10,273 nt of DNA from positions 3,432-13,704 of the forward strand of contig JALWEL010000070.1 in NCBI GenBank assembly GCA_027014065.1, given 5' to 3'. The notes beneath the pieces are model-generated. The model made no database searches. It was given only the letters and a program-made list of their open reading frames with translations, and was not told the origin of the DNA. Both the position numbers and the translations under genes were made by a program. This stretch comes from DHVE2 group archaeon (lineage in GTDB: Archaea > Thermoplasmatota > Thermoplasmata > Thermoplasmatales > Aciduliprofundaceae). How positions within the stretch are numbered: position 1 is the stretch's first letter; the number at the start of each line of letters is the position of its first letter. Shown piece after piece: positions 6,985 through 10,273 of this stretch.

Positions 6985-7531
6985 GCTCAAACACGAACTC
7001 GCAGTACTCCGAGCCCATGGCCATGCACATCTTCTCTTCCGCCCTGTATTTCCTCCCTTCCACGCCTTCCACTATTCCGTTCAAAACTCCTTTCATAAAG
7101 TGACAAACGGGCTTTTCTGTTCTTCCTATTCTTCTCTTGAAACTATCCGCCTCGAAGGAGTCGTAGACTCTGATTCTGTATTTTCCTTCTTGTTCTCCTC
7201 TCTCTACCACTTCGCCGGTTCCCCAGCCGAAGTACCAACCCACTGCAGATATTATGTCCCATATGTCTATTCCGTACTCTCTGGCGATGGGCAGATAATG
7301 CTCGTAAAGCTCCTTGCCTATCTTCTCACCACCTTTATAGAGAACTGCATCCCCGGCAGCGCTGAAAAGCTCCTCCAAATCTCGGGTTAGATCGAAGGGG
7401 AAATAGTCGGTGGAGAGAAGCACGTATCTCCTGTTGAGCAGGTTTATCTTTCCCTCTCCACAAGGGTTCTTGTCCGCAAATTTTCGTATTATTTTCAGTA
7501 TTTTTTCCTCTATCTCTTTTTTATCGTTCAT
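6974..7531 (-). CDS. V4R-domain protein (Bet3-like fold), coupled to a Rab-like GTPase
   Basis: A 185-residue protein. A helical N-terminus (1-20) is followed by a region with a conserved-looking ISAVGWYFGWGTGEV stretch (94-108) and a C-terminal V4R (4-vinyl reductase) domain ending in KPVCHFMKGVLNG, EEKMCMAMGS and EYCEFVF. V4R domains bind small hydrophobic ligands in sensors such as XylR/DmpR and occur in BchJ; the fold is related to the eukaryotic TRAPP subunit Bet3. C143, E166, C169 and C177 give C-x22-E-x2-C-x7-C, the spacing I recall for the zinc site of MopR/DmpR, so zinc binding is likely. The ATG at 7531 is preferred over the GTG at 7540: it shares one base with the GTPase stop (TAATG) and has GAGGTG 6 nt upstream. 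No signal peptide or DNA-binding domain is seen. Its 3' end overlaps the convergent radical SAM gene by 11 nt. Alternatives are a simple ligand sensor or an unrelated metal-binding role. Confidence 0.88.
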   Translation of the reverse strand: MNDKKEIEEKILKIIRKFADKNPCGEGKINLLNRRYVLLSTDYFPFDLTRDLEELFSAAGDAVLYKGGEKIGKELYEHYLPIAREYGIDIWDIISAVGWYFGWGTGEVVERGEQEGKYRIRVYDSFEADSFKRRIGRTEKPVCHFMKGVLNGIVEGVEGRKYRAEEKMCMAMGSEYCEFVFEPMR

Positions 7532-8343
7532 TAAGACCACCTCACTCTCTTCAAAATTCCCAACCTAATTATTTTTTTCTCCTGCGCTTTTTTTATGTCC
7601 ATGTAATCTTTCTCGATGGTGTATAGCTTATCAATCAATGCAATTAGCTGGGTTGCGCTCGGATGTTCGATGTCCATTTCCACCAATTTCATGTTTGCTG
7701 TCAATATTGCCATTCCATCCTCGTAATTACCATAGTTCCTTGCGAAATCGTCCATTATGTAATCTAGCGCTTCTTTTAAGGAGGAGGGTATCTTTTCATT
7801 GCTCTCATTTACAACCACTGGGTAGAATAAGAAGGTCATCCTTGCAAGTTCTCTGAAAGCATCTTCCACATTCTCACCTGTTTTTGCGCTCGTTAGCATG
7901 AATGGCATTCCCAGCTGATTTGCAAAGTTTTCCACGTCTTCGTAGGTAACATCCCAATTTTTCAAATCGCTCTTATTGGCTAAAAGTATTGCGGGTACGC
8001 CTGCCACTCTCTCCAGTATTGGAAGCCAATAATGAGATATGCTGTAAAGCGTCTCTTTTCTCGTCAGGTCACAAACCAATAGTGCTCCATCACTCCCCTT
8101 GAACGCGGTCTCCTGCACCTGTGTGAAGCCCTGTTGGCCAAGGACATCCCAGACCATTAGACTGAGATTGATGTTTATTCCCTCCCACTCTATATCCATT
8201 ACCTTTTTGCTAACTTTTGTTCCGATGGTCATTATGTATTTATCGTCAAAGGCATCGTAGACAAATCTCCGAACCAAGGATGTTTTCCCCACAGCCGCGT
8301 CACCCAGAAGAACAACTTTGCGCTTAATCTCCATACCGCTCAC
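7531..8343 (-). CDS. Rab/Ras-like small GTPase with a 90-residue C-terminal extension
   Basis: A 270-residue GTP-binding switch protein. All G motifs are present: P-loop GDAAVGKTS (14-22), switch I Thr in YIMTIGTK (T39), switch II WDVLGQQ (65-71) with the catalytic-type Gln at 70, NKSD (123-126) and TSAKTG (151-156). Sequence style (KVVLLGDAAVGKTSLVRRFV) is close to eukaryotic Rabs. The GTPase fold ends near 177. Residues 178-270 form an extra, apparently helical domain that I do not recognise, ending in a basic stretch (KKIIRLGILKRVRWS). There is no C-terminal Cys for prenylation, so any membrane attachment must work differently. It is first in an operon with the V4R gene. A TATA box (8365-8373) is at -30 to -22 from the GTG at 8343, consistent with a leaderless GTG start; the ATG at 8334 with a 9-nt leader is the alternative. 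GTP binding is secure; the process controlled is not known. Confidence 0.92.
   Translation of the reverse strand: MSGMEIKRKVVLLGDAAVGKTSLVRRFVYDAFDDKYIMTIGTKVSKKVMDIEWEGININLSLMVWDVLGQQGFTQVQETAFKGSDGALLVCDLTRKETLYSISHYWLPILERVAGVPAILLANKSDLKNWDVTYEDVENFANQLGMPFMLTSAKTGENVEDAFRELARMTFLFYPVVVNESNEKIPSSLKEALDYIMDDFARNYGNYEDGMAILTANMKLVEMDIEHPSATQLIALIDKLYTIEKDYMDIKKAQEKKIIRLGILKRVRWS
7538..7543 (-). promoter_or_regulatory. Ribosome binding site of the V4R gene
   Basis: GAGGTG on the minus strand, inside the last codons of the GTPase gene, 6 nt before the ATG at 7531. With the TAATG overlap it indicates translational coupling and decides the V4R start. Confidence 0.65.
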
Positions 8344-8364
8344 TGGGTTATAAATGTTTTTCTA

Positions 8365-8373
8365 TTATTTAAT
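8365..8373 (-). promoter_or_regulatory. TATA box of the GTPase-V4R operon
   Basis: ATTAAATAA on the minus strand, exactly -30 to -22 from the GTG at 8343, the same spacing as the box of the divergent GTPase gene. A second AT-rich element, CATTTATAA, around 8347-8355 is too close to either start codon to serve them. Confidence 0.55.
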
Positions 8374-8442
8374 CGTTTTTGTAAATGCTCATGAAGAAGG
8401 ATGCGCTGTATGGTTCATCGTTTTTAATGTTTTGGGAAATAT

Positions 8443-8483
8443 TACCCATGGGGTATGTTGAGAAACAAATCGTTCATATACCC
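8443..8483. repeat. GGGTA/TACCC half-site cluster, possible operator
   Basis: TACCC-ATG-GGGTA (8443-8455) is a perfect short inverted repeat. The octamer TACCCATG (8443-8450) recurs at 8479-8486, and GGGTATG (8451-8457) pairs with CATATACCC (8475-8483) as a wider imperfect inverted repeat. The cluster lies 70-110 bp upstream of one TATA box and about 40-80 bp upstream of the other, so one regulator could act on both. Short repeats like these can occur by chance. Confidence 0.35.
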
Positions 8484-8524
8484 ATGCAAATATTGCGTGC
8501 GGGCGAAATAAGGCATGAAAAAAT

Positions 8525-8533
8525 TTTAAATAT
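8525..8533 (+). promoter_or_regulatory. TATA box of the small GTPase gene
   Basis: TTTAAATAT preceded by an A-rich stretch (GAAAAAA). It is at -30 to -22 from the ATG at 8555, and no ribosome binding site precedes that ATG, so the mRNA is predicted to be leaderless. Confidence 0.65.
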
Positions 8534-8554
8534 CTAAACCCATTGGACAATTGA

Positions 8555-9028
8555 ATGAAGCCCCCTAAAATATGGAAAATATGCGTAATCGGCGATAAAG
8601 ACGTTGGCAAAACCTCGCTGGTGAGAAGATTCGTATTTAACACATTCTCGGATGAGAAAGAGGAGACGTTGGAGAGCAAAGCGTTCAAGAGAAAGATGGG
8701 GGACGTTACCCTTATGATATGGGACGTGAGCGTGTATGAGGAGCATATCGAAAAAATATTGAACGGCGCTCGGGCAATTTTGATTTTGGGGGACATCACG
8801 AGGGGGGAAACTTACGATACCATGCGTGAAATATCGAGATTTTTGGATGGTCACCCGGGTATGAAGGTTTTCGTGGGGAACAAGAACGACATGAAGTACC
8901 AAGCCGAGTTCTGGACCGATGAGTTGAGCCAGTTATCCACCGAGTACTCTTCTCCGTACTTCTTTGCCAGCGCGAAGACTGGTGATAACGTAGAAAACAT
9001 CTTCAAATATATTGTGGAGAACGCTTAA
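8555..9028 (+). CDS. Minimal Rab-like GTPase with altered switch II
   Basis: A 157-residue small GTPase-like protein, about the bare G domain. P-loop GDKDVGKTS (13-21), NKND (109-112) and SAKTG (139-143) are intact, so guanine nucleotide binding is expected. A switch I Thr may be T38 (EETLESK). Switch II reads WDVSVYEE (56-63): the Asp of D-x-x-G-Q is kept, but Gly and Gln are replaced by Val and Tyr. In Ras/Rab proteins that Gly senses the gamma-phosphate and the Gln aids hydrolysis, so this protein may hydrolyse GTP poorly or change shape differently. Identical stretches (VGKTSLVRRFV, SAKTG.NVE) with the divergent GTPase indicate a duplication. There is no C-terminal extension, membrane helix or prenylation Cys. 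The start at 8555 fits the TATA box. Confidence 0.88.
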   Translation: MKPPKIWKICVIGDKDVGKTSLVRRFVFNTFSDEKEETLESKAFKRKMGDVTLMIWDVSVYEEHIEKILNGARAILILGDITRGETYDTMREISRFLDGHPGMKVFVGNKNDMKYQAEFWTDELSQLSTEYSSPYFFASAKTGDNVENIFKYIVENA

Positions 9029-9040
9029 TTCGTGGAAAAT

Positions 9041-9049
9041 TTTTATATC
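9041..9049 (+). promoter_or_regulatory. TATA box of rpe
   Basis: TTTTATATC in an A/T-rich stretch just after the GTPase stop. It predicts a transcription start near 9066-9071, giving a very short leader before the ATG at 9080. Confidence 0.55.
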
Positions 9050-9068
9050 GGTTGTGGCATGCCCGCCC

Positions 9069-9074
9069 GGTGAT
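9069..9074 (+). promoter_or_regulatory. Ribosome binding site of rpe
   Basis: GGTGAT, complementary to the 16S rRNA 3' end, 5 nt before the ATG at 9080. Confidence 0.6.
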
Positions 9075-9079
9075 TAAAG

Positions 9080-9733
9080 ATGAGAAAGATCATGGTTGCT
9101 CCATCAATTCTCTCAGCAGATTTTGCAAATCTCTGTGATGAAATACGAAATTGCGAAAAGGGTGGTGCGGATGTAATTCATCTGGACGTGATGGATGGGC
9201 ACTTTGTTCCGAATATAACATTCGGGCCTGTGGTGATAAAGAGCATAAGAAAATGCACCAAAATACCATTTGATGCTCACCTGATGATAGAGAAACCTGA
9301 CAAGTTCGTTAAGGATTTCATAAGCGCAGGTGCGGATATTGTGACGGTGCATTTGGAGACTAAGGTTGATTTCGAAACAATAATCAGGAAGATAAGGAAT
9401 TACGGCGCCGAGGTTGGAATTGCTATAAATCCCGATACCCCTTTCTCCAGAGTGAAGGAGTACATGGATGAGATAGACTACCTTCTGATAATGTCCGTTT
9501 ATCCGGGATTCGCGGGGCAGAGGTTCATAAGAGATGTACTTCCAAAGATAAAGGAAGCTCGGGAATACGTTGACAGGGAGGATTTGCAGGTCAAAATAGG
9601 GGTTGACGGGGGAATCAAGCACACAAATTATAAAGAGGTGCTGGATGCAGGAGCGGATATACTCGTGGCTGCCAGCGCCATATTCGGCGGAGATGTGGTG
9701 AGAAATATACAGGATTTCAAAAAGATGAAGTAA
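9080..9733 (+). CDS. rpe: Ribulose-phosphate 3-epimerase
   Basis: A 217-residue cytosolic TIM-barrel enzyme that interconverts ribulose 5-phosphate and xylulose 5-phosphate in the non-oxidative pentose phosphate pathway. The start matches the family (MVAPSILSADFANL, 5-18). Metal and catalytic residues are in place: H34 and D36 in HLDVMDGHFVPN, H67 in DAHLMI, and D176 in GVDGGI; S9 is also present. The phosphate-binding end (AASAIFGG, 197-204) is normal. The loop MSVYPGFAGQRF (138-149) differs from the more usual VNPGFGGQ by Tyr and Ala, which looks tolerable. Many archaea make ribose phosphate by the reverse RuMP pathway and lack a full pentose phosphate pathway, so this gene points to a lineage keeping the non-oxidative branch. 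It has its own promoter and ribosome binding site and no evident tie to the GTPases. Confidence 0.96.
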   Translation: MRKIMVAPSILSADFANLCDEIRNCEKGGADVIHLDVMDGHFVPNITFGPVVIKSIRKCTKIPFDAHLMIEKPDKFVKDFISAGADIVTVHLETKVDFETIIRKIRNYGAEVGIAINPDTPFSRVKEYMDEIDYLLIMSVYPGFAGQRFIRDVLPKIKEAREYVDREDLQVKIGVDGGIKHTNYKEVLDAGADILVAASAIFGGDVVRNIQDFKKMK

Positions 9734-9743
9734 CTCATGAAAA

Positions 9744-9752
9744 AATTTAAGT
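9744..9752 (+). promoter_or_regulatory. TATA box of the UPF0173 gene
   Basis: AATTTAAGT preceded by GAAAAA as a possible BRE, predicting a transcription start around 9769-9774, immediately before the ribosome binding site. Confidence 0.5.
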
Positions 9753-9771
9753 TGAGAAAACCATACGATTC

Positions 9772-9781
9772 AGGAGGTGAT
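9772..9781 (+). promoter_or_regulatory. Ribosome binding site of the UPF0173 gene
   Basis: AGGAGGTGAT, a full match to the complement of the archaeal 16S rRNA 3' end, 4 nt before the ATG at 9786. It is the strongest such site in the window. Confidence 0.8.
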
Positions 9782-9785
9782 GTGA

Positions 9786-10273
9786 ATGAAGATAACATGG
9801 CTCGGACATTCAGCGTTCTTGATTGAGGGAACCAAGAGGGTGTTGGTTGATCCTTTCATAACCGGGAACGATAAGGCTCCCGTTAAGCCCGATGATGTAG
9901 ATTGCGATATAATTGCTGTGACCCACGGGCACGGGGACCATCTGGGGGATGCGATATTCATATCAAAGAGAAAAAATGTGCCCATTGTGGCCATTTACGA
10001 ACTCGCCGAATACATAAATTCCAAAGGGGCGACAGCAATCGGGATGAATTTCAGCGGCACATACGAGCATGAGGGCGTGAGGCTCACTATGGTGCCAGCC
10101 CTACATTCTTCGGGGATAACAGAAGATAATTTCTCCCACAGCGGAGGGTTGCCTGCGGGGTTCATAATAGAAATGGACGGAAAAACGATTTATCACGCCG
10201 GTGACACGGGATTATTCGGGGACATGAAGATAATCGGCGAACTCTATACTCCGGATGTTGCCCTTCTCCCTGT
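9786..10273 (+). CDS. UPF0173-type metal-dependent hydrolase, 3'-truncated by window edge
   Basis: The first 162 codons of a metallo-beta-lactamase-fold hydrolase; no stop occurs before the right edge. It begins MKITWLGHSAFLIEGTKRV and has the metal-binding motif THGHGDHLGD (H47, H49, D51, H52), a further ligand H107 in ALHSSG and D140 in HAGDTG, all as in the UPF0173/UlaG-like group. Complete family members are about 220-230 residues, so roughly 65 residues lie outside the window. The true substrate of this group is largely unknown; two zinc or manganese ions are expected at the active site. It follows rpe after 52 nt with its own TATA box and a strong ribosome binding site. The reading frame, start and motifs leave little doubt about the family. 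Confidence 0.92.
   Translation, partial: MKITWLGHSAFLIEGTKRVLVDPFITGNDKAPVKPDDVDCDIIAVTHGHGDHLGDAIFISKRKNVPIVAIYELAEYINSKGATAIGMNFSGTYEHEGVRLTMVPALHSSGITEDNFSHSGGLPAGFIIEMDGKTIYHAGDTGLFGDMKIIGELYTPDVALLP

Larger units (their letters stand above)
8344..8554. other. Divergent intergenic region between the two GTPase genes
   Basis: A spacer of 211 bp with TATA boxes for both genes near its ends (8365-8373 minus, 8525-8533 plus) and a cluster of GGGTA/TACCC half-sites in the middle (8443-8483). A 50-codon frame at 8385-8537 is judged not to be a gene. Confidence 0.7.

Noticed and set aside
8385..8537. A 50-codon open frame (MLMKKDALYG...) between the two GTPase genes
   Set aside because: It has no ribosome binding site, no TATA box at a usable distance, and its end covers the promoter of the plus-strand GTPase gene. 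Nothing in it resembles a known small protein.
8555..9028. Interpretation of the minimal GTPase as a decaying pseudogene
   Set aside because: Despite the altered switch II, it has an intact frame, intact P-loop, NKND and SAK motifs, and a well-placed promoter.

Overview
The window looks like a chromosome segment of a euryarchaeon. A thermophilic Thermoplasmatota-type lineage related to Aciduliprofundum is my best guess, at low to moderate confidence. Archaeal signs are AT-rich TATA boxes about 22-30 nt before likely transcription starts, several apparently leaderless genes beside genes with strong GGAGGTGAT-type ribosome binding sites, a T-rich terminator, heavy use of AGG/AGA and ATA codons, and typical archaeal families (Rab-like small GTPases, a V4R protein, a radical SAM protein with a C-terminal helix-hairpin-helix). 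I saw no mobile element, CRISPR array, tRNA or rRNA.

Layout. 2-1063 (+) is the 3' part of an APC-family amino acid permease. Converging on it is a minus-strand operon (2841 down to 1065): a short NfeD protein, a stomatin/SPFH protein and a small PsiE-like membrane protein. Divergent from nfeD is amt (3027-4232, +), an ammonium transporter with its own promoter and a T-rich terminator. Next is a plus-strand pair with overlapping ends: an all-TPR protein (4307-5413) and a radical SAM/HhH protein (5407-6984). It converges, with an 11-bp overlap, on a minus-strand pair: a Rab-like GTPase with a long C-terminal extension (8343-7531) and a V4R-domain protein (7531-6974) joined by a TAATG stop/start. 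A second, minimal GTPase (8555-9028, +) diverges from the first. Ribulose-phosphate 3-epimerase (9080-9733, +) and the start of a UPF0173-type metallo-hydrolase (9786 to the right edge, +) complete the window, each with its own promoter and ribosome binding site.

How the genes may work together. NfeD and stomatin are known partners in membrane quality control. The most interesting part is 6974-9028. The V4R fold has been proposed as the prokaryotic ancestor of Bet3, a core subunit of the eukaryotic TRAPP complex that activates Rab GTPases. Here a V4R protein is translationally coupled to a Rab-like GTPase, and a diverged paralogue of that GTPase, lacking the switch II Gly-Gln, is transcribed the other way. 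The V4R protein also has the Cys/Glu/Cys/Cys spacing of the zinc site I recall from phenol-sensing V4R regulators. This suggests a ligand- or metal-responsive GTPase switch. The TPR/radical SAM pair next to it may be related or only a neighbour. The functional link is inferred from gene order, not shown.
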